DNA of 64,000 nucleotides, from positions 62,001 through 126,000 of the forward strand of contig CAVWCQ010000001.1 of assembly GCA_963753545.1 (NCBI GenBank), given 5' to 3'. The notes under the pieces are model-generated. The model saw nothing but the letters and a program-made list of their open reading frames with translations, was not told the origin of the DNA and ran no database searches. Both the position numbers and the translations under genes were made by a program. The DNA comes from CAVWCQ01 sp963753545 (lineage in GTDB: Bacteria > Chloroflexota > Anaerolineae > Aggregatilineales > Aggregatilineaceae). Positions 9,796-17,595 of this stretch are shown here, one piece after another; position 1 is the first letter of the stretch, and every line of letters begins with the position of its first letter.

Positions 9796-10518
9796 ATGTC
9801 CGACATCGCGCAGGCCAATTTTGAGCGCCATATCAGCCAGAACGTCTATCCGGGCCGTGGACTGGTCATTGGTCGCGCCGCTGAGGGGGATAACTGGCTG
9901 ATGATCTATTGGATCATGGGTCGCAGCGCGAACAGTCAGAACCGGCGTTTTGTGGCTGAAGGTCCAACCCTCCGTACTGAACCCGTTGATCCGGCGAAAC
10001 TGGAAGACGCCAGCCTGATCATTTATGAGGCGATGCTTGCTCTGCCGCCGCGTATTTTTCTGGTGAGCAATGGCGATCAGACACGCACGATCTACGAGGC
10101 ATTACAGGCGGGGCACAGCTTCGATGCAGCCCTGGCCAGCCGCGAGCGCGAACCGGACGCACCTAACTATACGCCCCGCATCAGCGGTTTGCTGGACCTG
10201 GAATCGGTATCCAGCCCGGTGACCCTGAGCATTCTTAAAGCGAATGCCGCCGATCCCCGCCTGACGGATCGCTTCACCTATCGTCCCGCTCCACCGCCAC
10301 CAGGGATGGGGTATGGTCTGACCACCTACCAGGGTGACGGCAAGCCGCTGCCCAGTTTTGCCGGAGACCCGCTCCTGCTGCCGTGCGCGGGCAATCCAGA
10401 ATCAATTCTGAACCAATACTGGGATGCGCTGAACCGCGATTATCGCGTGGCGCTTGCCGTCAAAACGGTTTCCCCTCACGGCAGTTCAATTCTGATCCGC
10501 AACCGCTTCGCACAATAA
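9796..10518 (+). CDS. purO: IMP cyclohydrolase family protein (PurO-like)
   Basis: A 240-residue protein that matches the PurO-type IMP cyclohydrolase family: the N-terminal YPGRGLVIGRA, the MIYWIMGRSANSQNR motif and the later NYTPRISG segment are family hallmarks. This family closes FAICAR to IMP in the last step of purine synthesis and is best known from archaea; bacterial members replace or accompany PurH. No other purine genes are nearby, so the role is inferred from family only. A GAGGAG ribosome site precedes the ATG. The 3' end is followed by a GC-rich repeat element. Confidence 0.75.
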   Translation: MSDIAQANFERHISQNVYPGRGLVIGRAAEGDNWLMIYWIMGRSANSQNRRFVAEGPTLRTEPVDPAKLEDASLIIYEAMLALPPRIFLVSNGDQTRTIYEALQAGHSFDAALASREREPDAPNYTPRISGLLDLESVSSPVTLSILKANAADPRLTDRFTYRPAPPPPGMGYGLTTYQGDGKPLPSFAGDPLLLPCAGNPESILNQYWDALNRDYRVALAVKTVSPHGSSILIRNRFAQ

Positions 10519-10521
10519 TCT

Positions 10522-10586
10522 GTAGGGGCGCTGCTTTGCGTGCTGCGTGCGAAGCGAAGCCGCGAAGCTGCGAAGCCGCTGCGCCC
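10522..10586. repeat. Dispersed GC-rich intergenic repeat, copy 1
   Basis: Begins GTAGGGGCGC and ends GCGCCCA, with an interior of TGCGTGC and AAGCCGCGAAGC units. Related elements lie at 49365-49448 and 52937-53013. The ends are complementary, so the RNA could fold into a long hairpin. It sits between convergent genes (10518 and 10612) and may work as a two-way terminator. Confidence 0.6.
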
Positions 10587-10611
10587 ATTTTTGCTGTCGC
10601 CCATCCTAAAA

Positions 10612-11172
10612 CTACCCCTGTTCATCCCCCTGCTGGATCATCTCGATCGCCTCGTGCAGCCATCCCAACTGGAAGCGCACCGATTGGATTCCATAATCGA
10701 GCGTGAGCGCGTGCATCCGATTCGAGCGCGCCGTAGCCGGGTTGGTGATAAAGTCGCGCAGCGAATCACGGTGAACGCGCCTCTCTAGCTCCGCCAGTTC
10801 AGCCTCCAACTGCGTGATCCGCCGCTGTAAGAGGGCGATGGTTTCCTCCGTGCTCAGATCATCCGCAAAAAAAATCTGCCCTAACCAGGGCATCCGGTTC
10901 GGGAGTGACGGCGCAGGTTCCTCTAGCCAGTGCTTCAGTTCCGCCCGCCCCGCCTCGGTGATGTGATACAGCTTTTTGTCTGGGCTATCCGCTTGCTCGA
11001 CGCACTCCACACGAACCAACCCATCCGACTCCATTTCGTGTAAGGTTCGGTAGATGCGGCTCTGATCCGCGCTCCAAAAGAAGTGGACGACCATCTTGAA
11101 GTACTTGTTCAGATCATAGCCGGACACAGGCTGGTCTTTGATGATTCCTAACAGCATAAATCGCAGTGACAT
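10612..11172 (-). CDS. PadR family transcriptional regulator
   Basis: About 186 residues from the ATG at 11172 (a TTG at 11175 is less likely). The N-terminal winged helix shows LLGIIKDQPVSGYDLNKYF, SRIYRTLHEMESDGLV and KLYHITEAGRAELKHWL, which is diagnostic for PadR. The C-terminal half is the helical dimerisation region with coiled-coil character (QRRITQLEAELAELERRV). PadR proteins are repressors that release DNA when they bind a small ligand or are modified. It is divergent from the GH43-like gene, and the shared 118-bp intergenic region has a 16-bp perfect palindrome, so it probably controls itself and that gene. Confidence 0.88.
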   Translation of the reverse strand: MSLRFMLLGIIKDQPVSGYDLNKYFKMVVHFFWSADQSRIYRTLHEMESDGLVRVECVEQADSPDKKLYHITEAGRAELKHWLEEPAPSLPNRMPWLGQIFFADDLSTEETIALLQRRITQLEAELAELERRVHRDSLRDFITNPATARSNRMHALTLDYGIQSVRFQLGWLHEAIEMIQQGDEQG

Positions 11173-11220
11173 CAACTGATCGCCTTTTTGCTGATATGCG
11201 TATAACTTATTTCAGATATT

Positions 11221-11236
11221 ATATGCGCGCGCATAT
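11221..11236. promoter_or_regulatory. 16-bp perfect palindrome, candidate PadR operator
   Basis: ATATGCGCGCGCATAT is a perfect palindrome between the divergent padR gene and the GH43-like gene. A minus-strand TATAAT (11223 down to 11218) overlaps its left edge, placing the palindrome across the likely padR promoter. A related half-motif (ATATGCGTATA) lies at about 11194-11204. Assignment to PadR is inferred from position. Confidence 0.5.
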
Positions 11237-11290
11237 AGGTGTTTGAACATCTATCGTTTATGTTAAGGGCCAGACACAAGGAGGCGCAAG

Positions 11291-12299
11291 ATGAAACGAT
11301 GGTTTTGGGTGGTTATCCCGCTGCTCTTCACGGCGGTTGTGGTACATGGGCAGAGTGACTCTTTACTTAAACGTTCGCCTGGACGCCGATCACGCCGTGA
11401 TTGAGCATGGCGAAGAGGGTACCTGGGATGGGCAGTATACCGATCCGGGTGCGGCGCTCTATGTGGATGGTCAGTTCCACATGTTCCGTAACGGCTTTGT
11501 CGGCTGGCCTGCCTGGGCCGGAACTGCCTATTTGACCAGCGATGACGGCTTCACCTGGACGCAGCAGGGAGATGGCCCCGTATTTTCTACCGATGATGTT
11601 CCCTATGCCGGTACTGCCGCGATGGCGTCAAGCGTATTGGTTGAGGACGACGGAACCTGGGTGCTGTACTTCTATACGGTGGGCAACCAATTCTCATCTG
11701 CCCCGGCGTCATGGGCCATTGGACGGGCCACCGCACCCGCGCCAACGGGTCCCTGGACCGTCGATGCCGAGCCAGTTCTGCTGCCCGGCGCAGCCGGAGA
11801 CTGGGACGCGGCGCAGGTAACAGCGCCCAGTGTGGTTAAGACGGATCAGGGATATTTCATGTACTATACCGGGCTGAGCGATTTTGGTGCGGTAAACAGC
11901 ATGCGTATCGGTCTGGCAACCAGCCCCGATGGCATCACCTGGCAGAAATATGGCGATCCTGTGCTCACGCCGGGCGCGGAAGGCGACTGGGACGGCGTGC
12001 TGGTTCACCAGCCTCGCGTCGTCCAGACTCCCGATGGCTTCGTTATGTCCTATCGCAGCATGCAGCCGGGCGGCTCCAACAAAGCATATGGCTTTGCCAC
12101 AAGCGAAGATGGTATCCACTGGACGAAATACGCAGGCAACCCCTACCTGAGTGATAAAGATATTCAGCGCCGCAGTTTCTGGTATAACTCGCTGGTCTAT
12201 CACGATAATAGCTACTACGTTTTTGTCGAGATTCAGCGCGGCTACCAGAACCAGACCGATATTTATACAGCGGTCATCGACGGTGCTCTGTTCCAGTGA
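11291..12299 (+). CDS. Secreted GH43-like five-bladed propeller protein, frameshifted
   Basis: A strong AAGGAGG site six bases upstream fixes the start at 11291; the first ~23 residues (MKRWFWVVIPLLFTAVVVHG) form a clear signal peptide. The frame then stops early, while the mature domain continues one frame over as LNVRLDADHAVIEHGEEG. Removing one A from the AAA at about 11369-11371 joins the two, giving about 335 residues. Repeated blades with W(T/Q)xxGDPVL and DGITW motifs match the GH43/GH32 (GH62/68) propeller superfamily, which cleaves plant or bacterial glycans. The substrate is not clear. A terminator follows the stop. Divergent from the PadR regulator. Confidence 0.7.
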
Positions 12300-12309
12300 G
12301 ATACCCATA

Positions 12310-12357
12310 CCCCTTCCCTTTTGTGGCGAATGTGCTTAATCGGGAAGGGGTTTTATT
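12310..12357 (+). terminator. Rho-independent terminator after the GH43-like gene
   Basis: Nine-bp perfect stem (CCCCTTCCC with GGGAAGGGG) around a 23-nt loop, followed by TTTTATT, 10 bases after the stop codon. Confidence 0.85.
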
Positions 12358-12375
12358 CCGCTTTTGCCCCTCTAT

Positions 12376-13173
12376 CTACTCAATGACAGGGGCGTTGTTC
12401 GGATCACCCGACATGACCTGCGTATAGGGAACGGATATCCAGCCCTGTCCGCCGCCATAGTCGATCAGCCACCACTGTCCGTCTGCGCTTTTGCCCAGCA
12501 CATCGTAGCTTCTGTCCGACGTGATCTGGACCAGCTTTTCGGCGTCACCCGATGGCCCCTGGCGCACCGAAAGCACCGGTGATGTTAAGTTCACACAGAC
12601 GCCGCTGGGAGCGAGCGAAGAGAGCACCGCCGAGCCGGACCATACTGGTTTTTTAGGGTCAGCCGACAGCGGCGTTGCGCTGAGTTTGCCGATCAGCCCC
12701 GCTGTTCCGCCGGGACGGCTGGCAGCATATTCTGCCCGGTATTTCTGCAATGGATCGGCTCCCCCGTTTTGCCAGATATCAATCTGGCGGGCAGCAAACA
12801 TCAGGACGATCCCGGCGTAGATGACATACCAGCCGATTTTGAGGCTCTCGCTTTTATCCGCCGCGATCACATAAACCAGAATACTGGTATAGACGAAAGC
12901 GATGACGCTCATTCCCCGCAGCCCACGCAGGGTAACAGCGGGATAGATGCTGGCGGCAACAATAATAAACAGGTAAATAGCGATCTGGTTTCCGAGTATC
13001 CCATTGCGGAAGCTGTGATTGCCTTCAAAGCGGCTTGTTTCAAACAACGAATCTTCATCGCTCGACGTGAAGTTATCTTTAATCGCAGGCAGCAAACAGC
13101 CCACGACAATCAGCACCAACCCAATCAAGGCCAGCGTGATGAGCAGCGGATTTTTACGGTTTTGGGTCAACAT
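12376..13173 (-). CDS. Membrane protein with C-terminal SH3-like domain
   Basis: 265 residues. Four hydrophobic segments occupy about residues 10-30, 63-80, 88-108 and 115-130. The C-terminal ~70 residues have the bacterial SH3 pattern (VLSVRQGPSGDAEKLVQI, then WWLIDYGGGQGWISVPY). SH3-like domains of this type usually bind peptidoglycan or peptides outside the cytoplasm. An AGGAGAAC ribosome site precedes the ATG. It follows the next listed membrane gene (13186-13728) by 12 bp, so the two are probably cotranscribed. Specific function unknown. Confidence 0.7.
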   Translation of the reverse strand: MLTQNRKNPLLITLALIGLVLIVVGCLLPAIKDNFTSSDEDSLFETSRFEGNHSFRNGILGNQIAIYLFIIVAASIYPAVTLRGLRGMSVIAFVYTSILVYVIAADKSESLKIGWYVIYAGIVLMFAARQIDIWQNGGADPLQKYRAEYAASRPGGTAGLIGKLSATPLSADPKKPVWSGSAVLSSLAPSGVCVNLTSPVLSVRQGPSGDAEKLVQITSDRSYDVLGKSADGQWWLIDYGGGQGWISVPYTQVMSGDPNNAPVIE

Positions 13174-13185
13174 GGCTGTTCTCCT

Positions 13186-13728
13186 CTAGAGCGCTGGTTC
13201 GCTGGGCGAAGGTTCGTTAGATAGCGCAGGTGGTTCAATCGGCGCTTGGGCGCGGTTGGCAAAAAAGACGCGGGCATTCCGCTCATCCTGCCGCTCCTGC
13301 AAAGCGTACATGATTGCTGCCCCCATGATCAACCCGCAGCCGAGCAGCAGCACGATCCAGCCCCAGCCCAGGCTGAGATCAACGGCTGTCTCCTCATCAG
13401 TCTGAACCCAGGCGGAATACAGGTGAAACAGCGTAAACAGCAGCAACGTGCTGGCCGCTGGAACTAACCCACGTCCCAGGACGACAGCAGCCAGGGCGAC
13501 CGCCGTGATAGCGAGGAGGTTGATGGGTTGAAAGTTAGACAGGACACCTTCATAAAATTTGGCGTCATCTTGAAATGCTTTCCGGTCAAAGAGCGAGACT
13601 GAATCTCGTGTGCATGTCCACCATCCACCGCTGCTTTCACAATGAATGATCGGCAAAAACATGCTGAAGACGATCAGGAGCGCTCCGATGACAGACATCG
13701 TGAGCACGGTGTCCCGGTTTGCAGCCAT
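13186..13728 (-). CDS. Small multi-pass membrane protein, unknown function
   Basis: 180 residues with four predicted membrane helices (about 10-28, 68-86, 90-108 and 122-142) and a Cys pair in the first outside loop (IHCESSGGWWTC). The C-terminal tail is Pro/Glu-rich and probably cytoplasmic. It shares the N-terminal topology of the downstream SH3 membrane protein (helix followed by a loop with charged residues, then three helices), suggesting the two are distant paralogues or partners. No family name recognised. Confidence 0.6.
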   Translation of the reverse strand: MAANRDTVLTMSVIGALLIVFSMFLPIIHCESSGGWWTCTRDSVSLFDRKAFQDDAKFYEGVLSNFQPINLLAITAVALAAVVLGRGLVPAASTLLLFTLFHLYSAWVQTDEETAVDLSLGWGWIVLLLGCGLIMGAAIMYALQERQDERNARVFFANRAQAPIEPPALSNEPSPSEPAL

Positions 13729-13836
13729 ATGCTATATCCCCCTGCGTTCTCGAATGAAAGATGGCTTTCAGTGGCCCATTATACGATGGCCCTGTTTTTT
13801 CGACATATTGGGAACCGTCTTATAAAATGACAGATC

Positions 13837-14667
13837 ATGCCGCGCCGTAACGAACGACCCCTGGGCCAACCGACCCGCGGGAAGACGGCCCGTAACCGCC
13901 TCCGCCGCGTCGATAACTTTCTCCTGATTTACGATCCCGCCCTGATTCGCCGGACTGGTGGTGCGTTTGCCCATGCCTGTTATGTGGATCTGGGGTATGG
14001 CGCGGAGCCATTCACGACTCTCGAAAGCGCCGAACGCCTGCGCCGCCTGAATCCGTCGCTGCCTGTAATGGGTGTAGAGATTGACCCGGAGCGTGTCGCC
14101 AATGCAGCCCCCTTTGTCGATCAGTTAACTCAATTCCGGCTGGGGGGCTTTAATCTGCCGCTGCTCGAAGGGGAAACCGTGCGCTTGATGCGCGCGTTTA
14201 ATGTGCTGCGTCAGTACGAGGAATCCGAAGTAGCCGCCGCGTGGCAAACGATGGGCCGCTATCTTCTGCCCGGCGGTTTGCTGGTCGAGGGAACGTCCGA
14301 TCCCTTTGGACGTCTTTCCGTAACCAACCTGCTTCGCCGCTGTGAAGCTCATTTGCGCTACGAAGGACTGCTGTTCAGCACCAATTTCGGTTGGGGCTTC
14401 GAGCCGGGGTTATTCCAGCCTGTGCTGCCCAAAAACTGCATCCATCGCATGATCCCCGGCGAGAAGATCAATACATTTATGACAGACTGGAATCAGGCGA
14501 TCCGCGAAACGATTGCCGCCCGAAACTGGGGACTTCGCCAGTGGTTTGAGGCCAGCGCAGTTGCTTTGGCTGGACGTGGCTACCCGCTCGATCTGCGCCG
14601 TAAATTGCTCCGCCAGGGTTACTTGTTGTGGAAAGACAGCCCGGATATCACCGAACTGCCCATGTAG
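13837..14667 (+). CDS. Class I SAM-dependent methyltransferase-like protein
   Basis: 276 residues. VDLGYGAEPFTT is a methyltransferase motif I (glycine-rich SAM loop) and VMGVEIDPERVANA is motif II with the acidic residue that contacts the SAM ribose. LLPGGLLVEGTSDPFG fits the strand 5 region. A basic N-terminal 25 residues precede the fold. The substrate is not indicated. The upstream region lacks a strong ribosome site, so the start is less certain. A hairpin repeat at 14664-14687 covers the stop codon. Confidence 0.65.
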   Translation: MPRRNERPLGQPTRGKTARNRLRRVDNFLLIYDPALIRRTGGAFAHACYVDLGYGAEPFTTLESAERLRRLNPSLPVMGVEIDPERVANAAPFVDQLTQFRLGGFNLPLLEGETVRLMRAFNVLRQYEESEVAAAWQTMGRYLLPGGLLVEGTSDPFGRLSVTNLLRRCEAHLRYEGLLFSTNFGWGFEPGLFQPVLPKNCIHRMIPGEKINTFMTDWNQAIRETIAARNWGLRQWFEASAVALAGRGYPLDLRRKLLRQGYLLWKDSPDITELPM

Positions 14668-14687
14668 GGGCGTATGGCTTACGCCCC
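14664..14687. repeat. GTAGGGGCG hairpin repeat between convergent genes
   Basis: An 8-bp perfect stem (GGGGCGTA with TACGCCCC) and a 5-nt loop. The first 15 bases (GTAGGGGCGTATGGC) are identical to the start of the element at 53491. It lies between convergent genes and may end transcription in both directions, although it has no U-run. Confidence 0.6.
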
Positions 14688-14720
14688 CGATTCGTGTCAA
14701 CTTAAGCCGCCGCGCCCGCG

Positions 14721-14924
14721 CTAGCCACAGTTCTCGCACGGCTGAAGGTCGCGGAGTTGTGCCTCTTCGTTTTTCTTTTCGCGTCCGTTTTCGAGTTTGT
14801 GAGCGAGCTTAGCGGCGTGTTCGCGTATCCAATCCTGCCAGCCGGATGAAGGGATCTCACCTTCTACGCGTAGTTCTTCCATCATACCCTTGACCACGAA
14901 ACCCATCGGATTGTTCGCAAACAT
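14721..14924 (-). CDS. Small protein with C-terminal CxxC
   Basis: 67 residues, ATG at 14924 with an AAGGAG ribosome site nine bases upstream, which supports it as a real gene. The N-terminus is MFANNPMGFVVKGMMEELRV and the C-terminus ends QPCENCG, a possible half zinc or redox site. The middle is a charged helix. I do not recognise a family. It could be a small adaptor or a cofactor-binding peptide. Confidence 0.55.
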   Translation of the reverse strand: MFANNPMGFVVKGMMEELRVEGEIPSSGWQDWIREHAAKLAHKLENGREKKNEEAQLRDLQPCENCG

Positions 14925-15029
14925 GGTATTACTCCTTCGCTCGCCCGTTCACATGACAACCTCAGTATACGAGTTCCGAAGGGAGGGATCACCTGCCTAA
15001 AGATAGGTCTCAGGGTTGGTTTTTCCAGT

Positions 15030-17423
15030 CTATCTTTTAGGGATAAGTTGTAATTCTCTGGCGCGGGCAACGGCCTGTGTGCGGCTCTCGACCCCCAGTT
15101 TGCTGTATATCTGGCTGAGATACCACTTCACGGTTCCCGTTGACAGAAACAGCTTTTCCGCGATATCCCGGTTAGATAGTCCGTTGTAAACGTTGTCCAG
15201 AATCTCGATCTCTCGTTCAGTCAGTGGGCTGAGAATTGTTTCGCCGGGAGCGCCAGGAGCCTGTTCATCTTCCTCCAGGGCGCGTAGTTCGACCAACAGC
15301 CGTTCCAACTCCAGTTGGGGATCAATTGACTTGCTGCGTTCCTGAACCAACGCCAGTTGTTCAGGTGTCAAATGCCGTTCCACGTGCACGAAGAGCAGCG
15401 TGGTTGATGCCTTTGAACTGTAATGATAAGCGACGGTCATGAAACGAAGTGCCTGTTCACTTCGCCCCATCCGCTGCAGCACCCTGGCGATGTGATACGC
15501 ACAGAACATCTGGAAACGCCCCAGGCCAAGATCCAGCGCTTCCTGAACCGACTGGGCAAAATAGCGGATAGCATCCTGGTTGTTTCCCAACCGCTGTGCG
15601 GCGATGCCCATCACTTGCAGCGACATAGCCACCCCCCAACGGATGCCGATTTCCTGGCAGCGTACCAACCCTTCCTGCCCCAGTCGCAGCGCTTCTTCAA
15701 AGTTACTCACATTGAGCGCGGCAAAGCCCACGGTTGGTGTCACAACCGCCACACCCCACTGGCTGTTGATCTGCTGGAACAGGTCCAGACCTCTTGAGCC
15801 AAGGCGCATTTGCTGTTCTGCTGGATCGCTTAAATTGCCAAGCCAATGGGTAGCAAAGGCCAGCCCCCACAAATCACCTGTTTCCTTGTAGAGATCAACG
15901 CTGGCCTGGAACACCTGGATGGCGGCATCAAAACTCTCGTTGGCATACACTTCACCCAGCCGGGCCAGGGCAAACGCCATTTCATTCCGCGTATCCAGCC
16001 GCCGGAAGATAGCCAGCGCCGTTTCGAGCAGGGGTTTGGCTCGGGTCGAGCCATTGATGCTGTTATGCAGCACCCCTTGCCTCGCCAGGAGACGGCCCAG
16101 CAGCAGAGAGCCATTCTCTGCAGGGTCATCCACCGCCAGACTTTCCGCGGCGATGGCAAAGACCCTTTCGCCTTCGCGGTAGCGGCCCCGCGTATCATAG
16201 AAAAACCACAGGCTGTCCAGTCCGTCGTTGATCTCATCTTCCATGCCCATCATCGCCGCCCAGCCCCACGCCGTTCGCACATTGTCGATCTCGTCTTCAA
16301 TGGCACACAGCGCTTCTTTGGGCTCGGTGCCAAGCAGACGATCCCACTGCTGGCGAAGAAAGGACATGTAGTAGGTGCTGTGCCGCCCTCGCGTCACGCC
16401 CAGATCATCCGGCTCGTCTTTGAGTTGTTTCTCTGCGTACTGCCGGACCAGTTCGTGCAGGCTGTAACATTCTGACGTGCTCCACCGCAGCAGCGATTTA
16501 TCGAGCAGCGCCGCGAGGTTATCGAGTGAGGCTTCGGCAACCATTGCCGCCGCTTCGCGTGTGAAACCGCCGCGAAACACAGACAACCGCCGGAAAACAA
16601 TCCGTTCCTCCTCTGACAGCAGATCCCAGGAATGATCCAGCACCGCCCGCATACTCTGGTGGCGGGGTGGGACATTGCGCGCCTTTGTCTTGAGAAAATT
16701 CAGGTTCTGCCCAATTTCCCGAGCGATCTCTTCGCAGGTCAGCGTGCGGACCCAGGCCGCCGCCAATTCCAACGCCAGCGGCATGCCTTCCACCAGTGAA
16801 CAAATCTGCCGTATACCGTCACGCTCCGCCTCGAACGAAAAATCGCCGCGCATCCGTCGCGCATGCTGGATAAACAACTGGATCGCGCTGTAGTCCTCGG
16901 GGCGCGGGCTGTCGATATGGGGATCGGGGTAGCGCATGCCGCTCAGGGGCCACAGCCATTCCTCCTGCAGGTTCAGCACCTCGCGGGAAGTTACAATAAT
17001 TTTGATATCCGGCGCAGCCGCCAGAATATCGCCCACGATCTGCACACCGTCCAGCAGATGCTCGAAGTTATCCAGAATCAGCAGGGTGTTTTGCGTCTGC
17101 AAATAGTGCAGCAGTTGGCGCTGCGAGTTGCCCAATTCGTGCAGTTGGTACGCGAATTCCTCAGCGATGGCGTTGATCACAAAATCAGGCGAGGAGAGCG
17201 GATCGAGGGCGACAAAATAGGCCCCATCCGAGAAAAGGTGTTCCTGCCGTGCCGCCAGTTCCAGCGCCAGCCGTGTTTTCCCGATTCCTCCCGGTCCAAA
17301 CAGCGTCAGCAGCCGGCAGTCTGGGTTGTGAATAAGCTCGGCTAACTCCGCCAGTTCCGTCTCCCGCCCTACCAGCGGCGTAGTTGGAAGTGGCAAACGA
17401 TGTCCCTGTTCTATTCCCTGCAT
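15030..17423 (-). CDS. LuxR family regulator with N-terminal NB-ARC-like ATPase and TPR-like repeats
   Basis: 797 residues from ATG 17423 (GGAAGG ribosome site; a TTG at 17444 is less likely). Domains in order: NTPase with Walker A LFGPGGIGKTRLALEL and Walker B-like TLLILDNFEHLL, the winged-helix region after it, TPR-like helical repeats (about 370-680), and a C-terminal LuxR helix-turn-helix (LSPLTEREIEILDNVYNGLS through SKLGVESRTQAV). This is the LAL/MalT-like architecture of ATP-dependent activators. It ends up divergent from nirK with 172 bp between them, so it could take part in nirK control, but no evidence beyond position exists. Confidence 0.85.
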   Translation of the reverse strand: MQGIEQGHRLPLPTTPLVGRETELAELAELIHNPDCRLLTLFGPGGIGKTRLALELAARQEHLFSDGAYFVALDPLSSPDFVINAIAEEFAYQLHELGNSQRQLLHYLQTQNTLLILDNFEHLLDGVQIVGDILAAAPDIKIIVTSREVLNLQEEWLWPLSGMRYPDPHIDSPRPEDYSAIQLFIQHARRMRGDFSFEAERDGIRQICSLVEGMPLALELAAAWVRTLTCEEIAREIGQNLNFLKTKARNVPPRHQSMRAVLDHSWDLLSEEERIVFRRLSVFRGGFTREAAAMVAEASLDNLAALLDKSLLRWSTSECYSLHELVRQYAEKQLKDEPDDLGVTRGRHSTYYMSFLRQQWDRLLGTEPKEALCAIEDEIDNVRTAWGWAAMMGMEDEINDGLDSLWFFYDTRGRYREGERVFAIAAESLAVDDPAENGSLLLGRLLARQGVLHNSINGSTRAKPLLETALAIFRRLDTRNEMAFALARLGEVYANESFDAAIQVFQASVDLYKETGDLWGLAFATHWLGNLSDPAEQQMRLGSRGLDLFQQINSQWGVAVVTPTVGFAALNVSNFEEALRLGQEGLVRCQEIGIRWGVAMSLQVMGIAAQRLGNNQDAIRYFAQSVQEALDLGLGRFQMFCAYHIARVLQRMGRSEQALRFMTVAYHYSSKASTTLLFVHVERHLTPEQLALVQERSKSIDPQLELERLLVELRALEEDEQAPGAPGETILSPLTEREIEILDNVYNGLSNRDIAEKLFLSTGTVKWYLSQIYSKLGVESRTQAVARARELQLIPKR

Positions 17424-17509
17424 AGAGGCCTTCCGTGATGGCAATGCGAGACGGGATTTATCTGATGAGCGGTCGAGGAGATAGGGTTAAGTATACCACA
17501 GCCCGCCAA

Positions 17510-17523
17510 TTGATCTAAATCAA
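17510..17523. promoter_or_regulatory. Perfect FNR/DNR-type box upstream of nirK
   Basis: TTGATCTAAATCAA is a perfect TTGAT-N4-ATCAA palindrome, the consensus for the Crp/Fnr family (FNR, ANR, DNR/NNR). It lies 72 bases before the nirK ATG. A plausible -10 lies near 17546-17551, which would put the box at about -41.5, the usual class II activating position. Predicts induction by low oxygen or NO. The regulator gene is not in the window. Confidence 0.75.
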
Positions 17524-17595
17524 GTGAAGTTAATCCCAACCCGGTTATCGTTAGTAAGTAGAGATTGTTTTTGAGAAAACGAGAGGAATGGCTTC

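Noticed and set aside
11360..11372. Programmed frameshift in the GH43-like gene
   Set aside because: No convincing slippery heptamer for the needed shift, and the same kind of homopolymer indel is found in many other genes here.
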